From Solirubrobacter deserti (lineage in GTDB: Bacteria; Actinomycetota; Thermoleophilia; Solirubrobacterales; Solirubrobacteraceae): a DNA stretch of 64,000 nt. This document shows, in pieces, positions 25,773 through 33,629 of this stretch; position 1 is the first letter of the stretch; each line of letters starts with the position of its first letter. The translations under genes were made by a program, and so were the position numbers. Where the stretch lies: positions 186,001 through 250,000 of the forward strand of contig NZ_QPKJ02000004.1 of assembly GCF_003344625.1 (NCBI RefSeq). The letters are read 5' to 3'. The notes under the pieces were generated by a model. The model searched no databases and was not told where the DNA came from. It saw only the letters and a program-made list of their open reading frames with translations.

Positions 25773-26520
25773 ACGGCTCCAGCAGCGGTCGCTTCGCGCT
25801 GATGCCGTCGCCGGAGGAGACGCCGCGCAGCCGGCGCACGACCCAGGGCGTCAGGTACTTGCCCGCCCACAGCGCGTGCGAGACGCGCGAGCGAGGCGCG
25901 AGCGGGTCGGCGAACGGCGCCGTCCACGAAGCGTCTGCGCCCTCGAGCCCGAGCGCCTCCGCCGCCGCGAGCGCGATCCGCTCGTGCCCGAGCGCGTTCG
26001 CGTGCAGACGGTCGTGATGCCAGAGGCGACGGTCCGACGAGACCGGGTGCGCCTCGAGGTCCACCAGGAACGCGCCGTGCTTGGCGACCAGGTCGCGGAT
26101 GGCGAGGTTGAGGTTGCGCAGCCGCGCGGCCGCGCCCTTGGCGATCGGGTTGATCGGCACGGGATCGGGCAGCGTGAACGCGATCACGTCCGCGCCCGCC
26201 GCGCGCAGGGACCCGTAGAGCGTGTCCAGGCGGTCGATCACCGTCGGTACGCTGCAGTTGCGCCGCAGCATGTCGTTGAGCCCGGAGAGCACGCTCGCGA
26301 GGTCCGGCGAAAGCGCGATCGCCGGCCCGAGCTGCTCGTCGACCACCTGCCGCGCGAGCTTGCCGCGTACCGCCAGGTTCGCGTACTGGAGCCTCGGCTC
26401 GTCCTGCGCGAGCCGCTCGGCCAGCCGGTCCGCCCAGCCGCGGAACGTCCCATCGGGATTGAGGTCCATCAGCCCTTCGGTCGTGCTGTCGCCGAGGGCC
26501 ACAAAACGCCGGTACGCCAT
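25756..26520 (-). CDS. SGNH/GDSL-family hydrolase
   Basis: A 254-aa lipase/esterase-fold protein without a signal peptide. The four SGNH blocks are visible: FVALGDSTTEG (nucleophile Ser), NLAVRG, LSGLNDML (oxyanion Asn) and HDRLHANALGH (Asp/His pair). It likely hydrolyses an ester; the substrate is unknown. The 3' end overlaps the PaaK-like gene by 17 nt (convergent). Upstream is one of the two 25-bp palindromes. Confidence 0.88.
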   Translation of the reverse strand: MAYRRFVALGDSTTEGLMDLNPDGTFRGWADRLAERLAQDEPRLQYANLAVRGKLARQVVDEQLGPAIALSPDLASVLSGLNDMLRRNCSVPTVIDRLDTLYGSLRAAGADVIAFTLPDPVPINPIAKGAAARLRNLNLAIRDLVAKHGAFLVDLEAHPVSSDRRLWHHDRLHANALGHERIALAAAEALGLEGADASWTAPFADPLAPRSRVSHALWAGKYLTPWVVRRLRGVSSGDGISAKRPLLEPFSDDR

Positions 26521-26526
26521 GCCGAG

Positions 26527-26532
26527 ACGTTA
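26527..26532 (-). promoter_or_regulatory. -10-like hexamer TAACGT before the SGNH gene
   Basis: On the minus strand it lies 6 nt before the ATG at 26520 and directly abuts the first palindrome, so a protein or structure at the palindrome would affect it. Confidence 0.3.
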
Positions 26533-26533
26533 C

Positions 26534-26558
26534 CTAAAGAGGGACTGTCCCTCTTTAG
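26534..26558. repeat. 25-bp palindrome, copy 1
   Basis: CTAAAGAGGGA, centre CTG, TCCCTCTTTAG: two perfect 11-bp arms. An identical copy lies 76 bp away. The outer part is AT-rich against a GC-rich background. Confidence 0.9.
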
Positions 26559-26609
26559 ATAACGCGCCGCGCGCGAACGCCCACAAACGGCTCTGGAGCG
26601 TGGGTGAAC

Positions 26610-26634
26610 CTAAAGAGGGACTGTCCCTCTTTAG
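26610..26634. repeat. 25-bp palindrome, copy 2
   Basis: Identical to copy 1, with one extra base pair (C at 26609, G at 26635). It ends 9 nt before the GTG of the FAD oxidoreductase and overlaps its -10-like TAGGAT (26632-26637). The pair may be operators, a dispersed repeat family, or transcription-stop hairpins. Confidence 0.9.
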
Positions 26635-26643
26635 GATTGGGGG

Positions 26644-27999
26644 GTGATCACTCGGCGGGACCTGATCGCGCGCGGGGCGGCGGCGATGCTGCTGCCGGCG
26701 CTGGGCGAGGCGGCGATCCCGCGCAACCGGATCCGTGCGCTGCGTGACGCGGTGCGGGGCCGGGTGCTGACGCCCGGCGACAGCGGCTACAACGCCGCGC
26801 GGGTGGTGTTCAACACGCGCTGGGACGGCGTAAGGCCGCCCGCCGTCGTGCAGGTGCGCGACACCGCCGACGTGCGCGCCGTGGTGCGCTGGGCCGATCG
26901 CTACGACGTCCCGCTCGTCGCGCGCTCCGGCGGTCACGGCTACAGCGGCAACAGCACGAGCCGCTCCGCCGTCGTGGTCGACCTCGACCGCCTGGATCAG
27001 ATCCGCTTCAGCGACGGCATCGCCACGCTCGGCCCGGGCGCACGACTCGGGGACGTGTACGCGCGCCTGGCCGCGCGCGGCGTGACGATCCCCGCCGGCA
27101 GCTGCCCGACGGTCGCGGTCGGCGGGCTCGTGCTGGGCGGCGGGATGGGGCTCGCCGGCCGCGCGATGGGGCTCACGTGCGACCGCGTGCGCTCCTTCGA
27201 CATCGTCGACGCGGAGGGCCGGCGCCGCCGGGTCGACGACGGCGCGCTGTTCTGGGCGCTGCGCGGCGGCGGCGGGAGCTTCGCCATCGTCACGGCCGTC
27301 CGCCTGCGCACCCGCCGGGTGTCCAACGCCGCGTTCTTCAGCATCAGCTACCCGCGCGGCGCCCGCGAGGAGGCGCTCGCCCGCTGGGACGCGTTCGCAC
27401 CGCGCGCGCCGAGCGATCTCACCGCGATCCTCACGCTCACGGGCGAAGGCGCGACCGCGTTCGGCCAGTACCTCGGCAGCGCCCCGCAGTTGCGCCGCCT
27501 GATCGCTCCGCTGGGCGGCTCACCGAGCGTCGGCAGCGCGGACTACCTCACGGTCCAGCGCCGCTGGGCCGGGAGGGACGACCCGCCGCGCTCCGCGTTC
27601 GCCGCGAGCTCGACCTACGTCACCAAGCGCCTGGGCGGGAACGGCCGCCGCGCCTTCCTGGACGCCGCGGACACCGGCGCCACGCTGATCCTCGACGCCT
27701 ACGGCGGCGCGATCAACCGCCCCGACCGCGACGACACCGCGTTCCCGCACCGCGCCGCCCGCTTCCGCGTCCAGGTGCTCTCCTACGCCGCGATCCCCAC
27801 CGCGCGCGACCGGGTCAAGCGCGCCCGTCGCAGCGTCGCCCCCTACGGCACCGGCGCCTACGCCAACTACGCCGACCCCGACCTCACCAACGCCACCCGC
27901 AACTACTACGGCGCGAACCTGGAACGGCTGCGCCGGGTCAAGCGCGAGGTCGACCCGGGCAACCGCTTCCGCCCCGCTCAGGGCATCCGTCCTACGTGA
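26644..27999 (+). CDS. FAD-binding oxidoreductase, berberine-bridge-enzyme (BBE) type, Tat-exported
   Basis: A 451-aa flavoprotein. The N-terminus ITRRDLIARGAAAMLLPAL looks like a twin-arginine signal. The FAD_binding_4 domain has RSGGHGYSG with the His for 8-alpha-histidyl FAD and GSCPTVAVGG with the Cys for a second covalent link. GLVLGGGMGLAGRAMG follows. The BBE C-terminal motif is YANYADPDLTNATRNYYG then VKREVDPGNRFR. Family members oxidise sugars or aromatic alkaloids with O2. The substrate is unknown. It is divergent from the SGNH gene and shares the palindrome region with it. Confidence 0.88.
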   Translation: MITRRDLIARGAAAMLLPALGEAAIPRNRIRALRDAVRGRVLTPGDSGYNAARVVFNTRWDGVRPPAVVQVRDTADVRAVVRWADRYDVPLVARSGGHGYSGNSTSRSAVVVDLDRLDQIRFSDGIATLGPGARLGDVYARLAARGVTIPAGSCPTVAVGGLVLGGGMGLAGRAMGLTCDRVRSFDIVDAEGRRRRVDDGALFWALRGGGGSFAIVTAVRLRTRRVSNAAFFSISYPRGAREEALARWDAFAPRAPSDLTAILTLTGEGATAFGQYLGSAPQLRRLIAPLGGSPSVGSADYLTVQRRWAGRDDPPRSAFAASSTYVTKRLGGNGRRAFLDAADTGATLILDAYGGAINRPDRDDTAFPHRAARFRVQVLSYAAIPTARDRVKRARRSVAPYGTGAYANYADPDLTNATRNYYGANLERLRRVKREVDPGNRFRPAQGIRPT

Positions 28000-28720
28000 T
28001 GGTGATCGGCGTCCCGACCGGCATGAGCTTCTCCAGCCGGAGGATGTCCGCGTTCTTCAGGCGCACGCAGCCGTGCGAGATGCGGCCCGGGATGAGCCCC
28101 GGCGCGTTGGTGCCGTGCACGCCCACGAGCCCGCCGCCCGGCCAGTCGGTCAGGGTCGGCGACGTCGCGCTCGTGATGTAGGCCAGCGGCCCGTAGACCG
28201 AGCCCGCGCCGCCGTAGCCCTTGAGCTTGGCGCGGATGTAGAACTGCCCCTTGGGCGTCGGCCACTGCGACTGCCCGACGCCGATCGGCGCGCTGAACAC
28301 GCGCTTGCCGTTCTTGATCAGCGTGACCTTGAACGTCTTGGTGGAGATCCGCAGCCACGTGTCCACGGGCTGCAGGTCGCTCAGCGCCTCCGCCGGCACC
28401 CAGCCCGTCGTGTTGTTCGGCCGCACCGGCAGCCGCACGCGCAGCCACTCCTGCCCGTCGACCTCCGTGCGGTCGAGCACGAGCACGAGGTCGTCGGTCT
28501 TCTCCGGCGTCTTGAGCGTGAGCTTGGCGACCCGCTTGGCGTTCGCGCTCGGCTCCGCCCGCGCGACCTCCGCCTTGTTGACGAACGCGAAGTACGACCG
28601 CTTGCCGAGCGTGCTGACACGCTCGACCTTCGCGGCGGCGACCGAAGGCGACGCCACGGACACGGCAGCGGCCGCGACGAACGTCGCGGCCGCCCGCACC
28701 ACCAACTTCTGGAAGACCAT
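27992..28720 (-). CDS. Secreted L,D-transpeptidase (YkuD)
   Basis: A 242-aa cell-wall enzyme. Signal peptide at 1-30, an SH3-like region (TGWVPAEAL) at about 40-115, then the YkuD domain from about 122. The active site is VHGTNAPGLIPGRISHGCVRL with His216-Gly-Cys218. It would make 3-3 cross-links in peptidoglycan or attach proteins to it. The 3' end overlaps the BBE gene by 8 nt. The secreted protein gene upstream runs in the same direction with a 10-nt gap. Confidence 0.93.
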   Translation of the reverse strand: MVFQKLVVRAAATFVAAAAVSVASPSVAAAKVERVSTLGKRSYFAFVNKAEVARAEPSANAKRVAKLTLKTPEKTDDLVLVLDRTEVDGQEWLRVRLPVRPNNTTGWVPAEALSDLQPVDTWLRISTKTFKVTLIKNGKRVFSAPIGVGQSQWPTPKGQFYIRAKLKGYGGAGSVYGPLAYITSATSPTLTDWPGGGLVGVHGTNAPGLIPGRISHGCVRLKNADILRLEKLMPVGTPITIT

Positions 28721-28730
28721 GCGCCCCTTT

Positions 28731-29927
28731 TTAGCCGGTCACCCGCGGCGTCCGCCGCGATTGGACCTGCCGCGGCTGCCGGACCGTGAAGCGCGCCACG
28801 TCCGAGCACTGCGCCACGCGGATCGTCGCGCGGCCCGACTTGGTCGGCCGGACGCGGAACGTCGCCGTCCCGGACGAGTTCGTGTTCGCCCGCAGGACCT
28901 TCCCGCCCGGAAGCGTGATGCGCGCCTGCGTGCCCGCGTCCACGTTGCGCACGCGCACGCGGATCGTGGTCAGCTCACCCGCGCGCACGGTCAGGCCGGT
29001 GGGCGACGCGATCTCGCACGGCGCCTGCGTCGCGTTGGCCGGCTTGACGCCGGCGGCCGGAACCGGCGGCGGGTTCTGGGCGGGCGGGCTCGCGGGCGGG
29101 TTGCCCGGCGGGTTCGTCAGCACGACCGTCCACGTGTCCGGCGGCGAGCACACTTTCGACTCCGGCCGCGGGTCGAGCGCGTTGTAGGCGCAGGCCTTGG
29201 CCGTGTTCGTGTATGAGCCCGGCGCCTGGTGCAGCATCGAGCAAGTGAAGATGTAGACCTCGCCGACCGCCAACTGGCCGTCGCCGTTGTCGCCGCTTCT
29301 GTACACCGGGTTGGTGCAGATGTCATCCTCGACCGCGACCTGCGAAAGCGGGATCGGCGGCTTGCTCGTGTTCCGCACCTCGTAGGTGTAGTCCACGTTC
29401 TGCGGACCCACCCCGGTCTCGATCGAGCCCTTCTTGTCGATCGTGAGCGTCGGCGGCACGATGATCAGGCTGACGGTGTTGTACCGGTTGAAGGGGTCCA
29501 GCGCGCCGTCGAGAGACTGCAGCATGCCGTTCGTGATCGTCGCCTCGGCCTGGGCCAGCTTCACGCCGGGATTGAGGACGAGCCTGTGCGTGAACGTGCC
29601 GATCGTGTGCTTCGGCGTCCCCGCCGGATAGGCGGCATCCGTCGTCACACGCGTCATCGGGCCGGCGGGCTTGCCATCCGGACCCGGGAACCTGATGAAG
29701 ACGTTGACCTTCTCGACGTCGCACGTGCGCGCACCCTGGTTGGTGATGCTTACCGTGTACGTGACAAGCTCGCCGGAGCTGTAGATGCCGTCCGTCCGGT
29801 CACGGCCGGTCGACAGCAGTAGGTCGTTCTCGGCACACGTCGAAGGGCTGTGGCGCTGCGCCGATGCCGGTACCGCCATTGCCAGGCTCGCTACCAACAC
29901 CGCACCAATAAGAACTGCTCGCCGCAT
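28731..29927 (-). CDS. Secreted protein with DUF11/CARDB-like domains and a Pro-rich linker
   Basis: A 398-aa exported protein. Signal peptide RRAVLIGAVLVASLAMAVPASA, then two beta-sandwich-like domains (LVTYTVSITNQGARTCDVEKV; VDYTYEVRNTSKPPIPLSQV) that look like the DUF11 repeats of surface proteins. A Pro-rich linker (about 280-300) and a C-terminal beta domain (AGELTTIRVRVRNVDAGTQA) follow. The start ATG at 29927 has an AGGGGGA Shine-Dalgarno sequence; an ATG 7 codons upstream is in frame but less likely. It could be co-transcribed with the L,D-transpeptidase downstream, which may attach it to the wall. Function unknown. Confidence 0.7.
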   Translation of the reverse strand: MRRAVLIGAVLVASLAMAVPASAQRHSPSTCAENDLLLSTGRDRTDGIYSSGELVTYTVSITNQGARTCDVEKVNVFIRFPGPDGKPAGPMTRVTTDAAYPAGTPKHTIGTFTHRLVLNPGVKLAQAEATITNGMLQSLDGALDPFNRYNTVSLIIVPPTLTIDKKGSIETGVGPQNVDYTYEVRNTSKPPIPLSQVAVEDDICTNPVYRSGDNGDGQLAVGEVYIFTCSMLHQAPGSYTNTAKACAYNALDPRPESKVCSPPDTWTVVLTNPPGNPPASPPAQNPPPVPAAGVKPANATQAPCEIASPTGLTVRAGELTTIRVRVRNVDAGTQARITLPGGKVLRANTNSSGTATFRVRPTKSGRATIRVAQCSDVARFTVRQPRQVQSRRTPRVTG

Positions 29928-29946
29928 CGATCCCCCTGCCGCTTTC

Positions 29947-29954
29947 ATAAAGAC
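29947..29954 (-). promoter_or_regulatory. GTCTTTAT element 19 nt before the DUF11-like gene
   Basis: Same octamer and same 19-nt distance to ATG as at 8593-8600. Confidence 0.3.
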
Positions 29955-29986
29955 GCGGCCACGCTATACCCTTGGCCAGGTCCGGT

Positions 29987-30079
29987 TTATGCCCGCTTGC
30001 AGGTGCATCGTCGCCTCTTTCTCGGCATAAGGCATTCCACCGCAATGCACCGGAAAAGTCGGTGAGTGAAACTGCAAGC
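29987..30079 (+). ncRNA. Candidate structured RNA or DNA element upstream of metY
   Basis: Three long complementary pairs overlap in 93 nt: TTATGCC (29987-29993) with GGCATAA (30024-30030); GCTTGCAG (29995-30002) with CTGCAAGC (30072-30079); and GGTGCAT (30002-30008) with ATGCACC (30045-30051). A fourth, CACCG (30048-30052) with CGGTG (30060-30064), competes with the third. The first crosses the second, so it is a pseudoknot or an alternative fold. No known riboswitch consensus was recognised. The rest of 29928-30158 is otherwise featureless. Confidence 0.3.
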
Positions 30080-30145
30080 ACTCGTACAGCGGGCGTTGTT
30101 GGCGCTCTGACCCGCCTCCCCCGCAGGCCCGCCTGTGGCCCTCGG

Positions 30146-30151
30146 TACCGT
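30146..30151 (+). promoter_or_regulatory. -10-like hexamer TACCGT before metY
   Basis: It ends 7 nt before the ATG at 30159 and supports that start over the ATG at 30153 and the GTG at 30135. If used, the structured element upstream would not be in the mRNA. Confidence 0.3.
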
Positions 30152-30158
30152 CATGGGC

Positions 30159-31445
30159 ATGAGCGACCCTGCAGACCGCGATTGGGGCATGCGCACACGC
30201 GCGATCCACGCCGGCGCGCGCCCTGACCCGACGACCGGGGCTCGCGCCGTGCCGATCTACCAGACGACCTCGTTCGTGTTCGAGGACACCGAGGACGCGG
30301 CCGACCTGTTCGCGCTGCAGAAGTACGGGAACATCTACTCGCGGCTGGGCAACCCGACGGTCGCGGCGCTGGAGGAGCGGGTCGCGAGCCTCGAGGGCGG
30401 GATCGGCGCCGTCGCCACGTCCAGCGGCCAGGCCGCGGAGACGCTGCTGTTCACGCAGCTGTGCGACGCCGGTGACCACGTCGTCGCGTCCAGCGCCCTC
30501 TACGGCGGCACGTTCACGCTGCTCAACGTCACGCTGCGCCGGCTCGGCATCGAGACGACGTTCGTCTCCGCCGATGACCCGCAGGCGTTCGCGGACGCCA
30601 TCATCCCCGGCCGCACCAAGCTGCTGTACACGGAGATCGTGGCCAACCCGTCGGGCATCATCGCGGACCTCGAGGCGCTCAGCGAGATCGCCCACGCGGC
30701 CGGGCTCCCGCTCGTCGTGGACTCCACGCTCGCGAGCCCGTACCTGTGCCGCCCGCTCGACTTCGGCGCCGACGTCGTCATCCACAGCGCCACCAAGTAC
30801 CTCGGCGGGCACGGCACGTCGATCGCGGGCGTGATCGTCGACTCGGGCCGCTTCCCGTGGGACAACGGCAACTTCCCGGTGATGACCGAGCCGGTCGCGA
30901 CCTACGGCAACCTGCGCTTCTGGGACAACTTCGGCGAGTACGGCTTCGCCACCAAGCTGCGCGTCGAGGGCCTGCGCAACCTCGGCGGCGTGCTGTCGCC
31001 GTTCAACGCCTTCCTGATCCTGCAGGGCATGGAGACGCTGCCGCTGCGGATGGACGCGCACGTGGCCAACGCCCAGCGGATCGCGGAGTGGCTGCAGGCC
31101 GACCCGCGCGTCTCCTGGGTCCGCTACGGCGGACTCCCGGACGACCCCAACCACGCGCTGGCCAACAAGTACCTGCCCAAGGGCCCGGGCGCCGTGTTCA
31201 GCTTCGGCTGCGAAGGCGGGCGGGAAGCGGGCGAGGCGTTCATCGGCCGCGTCGAGCTGTGCTCGCACCTGGCCAACGTCGGCGACACGCGCACGCTCGT
31301 GATCCACCCCGCCTCCACCACGCACCGCCAGCTCTCCACCGCCGCGCTCGAGGCCGCCGGCGTGCTGCCGGAGCTCGTGCGCATCAGCGTCGGCATCGAG
31401 GACGTCGACGACATCATCTTCGACCTGGATCGAGCGCTCGGATGA
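30159..31445 (+). CDS. metY: O-acetylhomoserine sulfhydrylase (aminocarboxypropyltransferase)
   Basis: A 428-aa PLP enzyme of the Cys/Met metabolism family, making homocysteine from O-acetylhomoserine and sulfide. It has the N-terminal TRAIHAGARPDPTTGARAVP, YSRLGNPTVAALEERVA, ATSSGQAAE and the PLP lysine in HSATKYLGGHGT (Lys213). The long insertion around FPVMTEPVATYGNLRFWDNF marks MetY rather than cystathionine gamma-synthase. ATGA overlap with the CoA-binding protein gene; metX follows, so this is a methionine operon. Confidence 0.92.
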   Translation: MSDPADRDWGMRTRAIHAGARPDPTTGARAVPIYQTTSFVFEDTEDAADLFALQKYGNIYSRLGNPTVAALEERVASLEGGIGAVATSSGQAAETLLFTQLCDAGDHVVASSALYGGTFTLLNVTLRRLGIETTFVSADDPQAFADAIIPGRTKLLYTEIVANPSGIIADLEALSEIAHAAGLPLVVDSTLASPYLCRPLDFGADVVIHSATKYLGGHGTSIAGVIVDSGRFPWDNGNFPVMTEPVATYGNLRFWDNFGEYGFATKLRVEGLRNLGGVLSPFNAFLILQGMETLPLRMDAHVANAQRIAEWLQADPRVSWVRYGGLPDDPNHALANKYLPKGPGAVFSFGCEGGREAGEAFIGRVELCSHLANVGDTRTLVIHPASTTHRQLSTAALEAAGVLPELVRISVGIEDVDDIIFDLDRALG

Positions 31446-31915
31446 TCACGACAACGGCCGGTCAACGCCTGCAGATCCTGCGCCGCGCGAAGACGATCGC
31501 GGTCGTCGGCGCCTCCGCGAACCCCGCGCGCGCGAGCAACTTCGTGCTCACCTACCTGCTGTCGAGCTCGACCGACTACGAGGTCTGGCCCGTCACGCCC
31601 AAGGAGGACGAGATCCTGGGCGCGCAGTGCTACCCGTCGCTCGCCGACCTTCCCGGCGCGCCGGACATCGTGGACGTCTTCCGCCGCGCCGACCAGCTGC
31701 CCGCCGTGGCGCGCGAGGCGGTGGAAGCCGGCGCCGGCGCGTTCTGGATGCAGCTCGGCCTGCACAGCGACGAGGCGGCGCAGATCGCGGACGCGGCCGG
31801 GCTGGACGTCGTCTCCAACCGCTGCGTGAAGATCGAGCACGCCCGCTTCAACGGCGGCCTGCACCTCGCCGGCTTCGACACCGGCGTGATCTCCTCCAGG
31901 CGCACCCGTGGTTGA
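31442..31915 (+). CDS. CoA-binding domain protein (YccU-like)
   Basis: A 157-aa Rossmann-fold protein with KTIAVVGASANPARASN at the N-terminus, WPVTPKEDEILGAQCYPSLADL, IVDVFRRADQLP, FWMQLGLHSDEAA and VSNRCVKIEHARF, all usual for the small CoA-binding (YccU) family. Role unknown. It sits between metY and metX with overlaps of 4 and 8 nt, so it is a fixed member of the operon; a link to acetyl-CoA use by MetX is only a guess. Confidence 0.88.
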   Translation: MITTTAGQRLQILRRAKTIAVVGASANPARASNFVLTYLLSSSTDYEVWPVTPKEDEILGAQCYPSLADLPGAPDIVDVFRRADQLPAVAREAVEAGAGAFWMQLGLHSDEAAQIADAAGLDVVSNRCVKIEHARFNGGLHLAGFDTGVISSRRTRG

Positions 31916-32909
31916 GACGCTCGTCGTCGAAGGCGGTCTGACGCTCGAGTCCGGCGCGCACCTCGCGCCGCTGGAGATCGCGTACGCGCGCTACGGCGAC
32001 CCGTCGCACCCCGTCGTCTACATCTGCCACGCGCTCACCGGCGACGCGGAGGCGGCGGTGTGGTGGGACACGCTGATCGGCCCGGGCAAGGTCCTCGACA
32101 CCGACCGCTTCCACGTCGTCTGCGCGAACCTCCTCGGCGGCTGCATGGGCACGACCGGGCCGAGCTCGACCAACCCCGCCACGGGCGAGCCGTACGGCAC
32201 CGACTTCCCGCTGTTCACCATGCGTGACCTCGTCGCCGTGCACCGCACGCTGCTGCGCGCGCTCGAGATCGAGCGCGTGGACATCGCGGTCGGCGGCTCG
32301 CTCGGCGGCATGCAGATCCTGCAGTGGTCGCTCGACTTCCCGGGCGAGATCGACCGCGCCGTGCTCGTGTGCGCCTCCTCGCGGCTCACGGCGCAGAACA
32401 TCGCGTTCAGCAAGGTCGCACGCCACGCCATCCTCACGCACGACGCGATGGACGTGGCGCGCATGATGGCCCACATCACCTACCTGTCCGAGGAGGGCAT
32501 GGAGCGCAAGTTCCAGCGCGCCCGCCGCGTGCCCGACGCGGACATGACCCTGCACTCGGACTTCGAGGTCGAGCACTATCTCGACCACCAGGCGAAGATC
32601 TTCCTCGCGCGCTTCGACCCCGGCACGTACCTGTACCTCTCGCGCGTGATGGACTACTACGACGCGTTCGCCGACGAGCGCCCGCAGCCGCCGACCACGA
32701 AGTACCTGCTGGTCAGCTTCAGCTCGGACTGGCGCTTCGGCACCGACCACTCGGTGGCGATCCAGCGCCAGCTCAAAACGCTCGGCGCCGACTCCACCCA
32801 TCACGAGGTCGAGTCGCCCTGGGGCCATGACTCGTTCTTGATGAACGTCCCGGAGTACCACCGGCTCGTCAAGGAGTTCGTGTATCAGGACGTGGCCAGC
32901 GCGCTCTAA
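31908..32909 (+). CDS. metX: Homoserine O-acetyltransferase
   Basis: A 333-aa alpha/beta-hydrolase-fold acyltransferase that makes O-acetylhomoserine from homoserine and acetyl-CoA. Catalytic Ser131 is in AVGGSLGGM, with the Asp in SSDWRFGTDHS and the His in SPWGHDSFLM. The CANLLGGCMGTTGPSSTNP segment is typical. It supplies the substrate of MetY. The GTG start overlaps the CoA-binding gene. Slightly shorter than average (about 370 aa). Acetyl versus succinyl specificity cannot be proven, but pairing with MetY favours acetyl. Confidence 0.93.
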   Translation: MVETLVVEGGLTLESGAHLAPLEIAYARYGDPSHPVVYICHALTGDAEAAVWWDTLIGPGKVLDTDRFHVVCANLLGGCMGTTGPSSTNPATGEPYGTDFPLFTMRDLVAVHRTLLRALEIERVDIAVGGSLGGMQILQWSLDFPGEIDRAVLVCASSRLTAQNIAFSKVARHAILTHDAMDVARMMAHITYLSEEGMERKFQRARRVPDADMTLHSDFEVEHYLDHQAKIFLARFDPGTYLYLSRVMDYYDAFADERPQPPTTKYLLVSFSSDWRFGTDHSVAIQRQLKTLGADSTHHEVESPWGHDSFLMNVPEYHRLVKEFVYQDVASAL

Positions 32910-32915
32910 CCGGGC

Positions 32916-33629
32916 GTGACCGAGCTCTGCGTCATCCACCCCGGCGAACTCTCCCCGCTCTCCTGGCCCCGCATCGTCCGGCACCTGCCGGCCGGAACGC
33001 GCCTGCGCGTGCTCGAGCTGGAGGCCCTCAACGGCTACTGGGAGCACGATCCCAACGCCACCGTCAACGGCCTCGCCGACCGCCTCCGGCTCACGCTGGA
33101 CCCGCGTACCGAGCGCGTGCTGATGGGCTGGGGCGTCGGCGGCGTGATCGCCGAGGCGCTCGCCGCGCGCCTCACCGTCGCGCCGCGCCGCACGGTGCTG
33201 CTGGACACACTCGCGCCGCGGCTCGCGCGCCGGCCCACCGACGCCGCGCTGCGCCGCTCCTACGCGTTGCTCGTGTGCGCTCGCCGCGGCCGCCCCCACG
33301 CCATCCCGACGGACGCGCTGGACCCGATGGTCGCGCGTCTGTCAGAGCTCGGCTTCGGCAGCCAGGAGGCGCTGCGCAAGGGCTTCTTCCAGCACCAGCG
33401 CGCGCGCCAGTTCGACCAGCGCCTGATCTCGGGGCACCACCCCGCCGGCGTCCCGCTCACCGTCGTGCAGCCGACCGGCAGCCTGCACGCCGACCTGGGC
33501 TGGGAGCTGACGAATCCGGTGGAGACGCTCACGGTCGGCGGCGACCACTACACGATGCTGACCGAGCACGCGGTGCCGCTGGCGCTGGCGCTCTCGCGCT
33601 GGCTCACGCCGCCGCTTGCAGTCGCGTAG
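32916..33629 (+). CDS. Degenerate alpha/beta-hydrolase (thioesterase-like) lacking the nucleophile Ser
   Basis: A 237-aa protein resembling type II thioesterases: ELCVIHPGELSPLSWPRIV at the start, RVLMGWGVGGVIAEALA at the elbow, and GGDHYTMLTEHA at the end, the last like the GDHFTML histidine motif. The elbow reads G-W-G-V-G with Gly73 where the nucleophile Ser should be, so it is probably not a standard hydrolase. It lies 6 nt after metX and is likely in the met operon. It might be a binding or regulatory protein. The 3' end overlaps the histidine kinase gene by 26 nt. Confidence 0.6.
   Translation: MTELCVIHPGELSPLSWPRIVRHLPAGTRLRVLELEALNGYWEHDPNATVNGLADRLRLTLDPRTERVLMGWGVGGVIAEALAARLTVAPRRTVLLDTLAPRLARRPTDAALRRSYALLVCARRGRPHAIPTDALDPMVARLSELGFGSQEALRKGFFQHQRARQFDQRLISGHHPAGVPLTVVQPTGSLHADLGWELTNPVETLTVGGDHYTMLTEHAVPLALALSRWLTPPLAVA

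Noticed and set aside
29928..30158. A SAM riboswitch before metY
   Set aside because: The conserved core and kink-turn of SAM-I/IV and the SAM-II pattern were not found; only an unclassified fold is reported.
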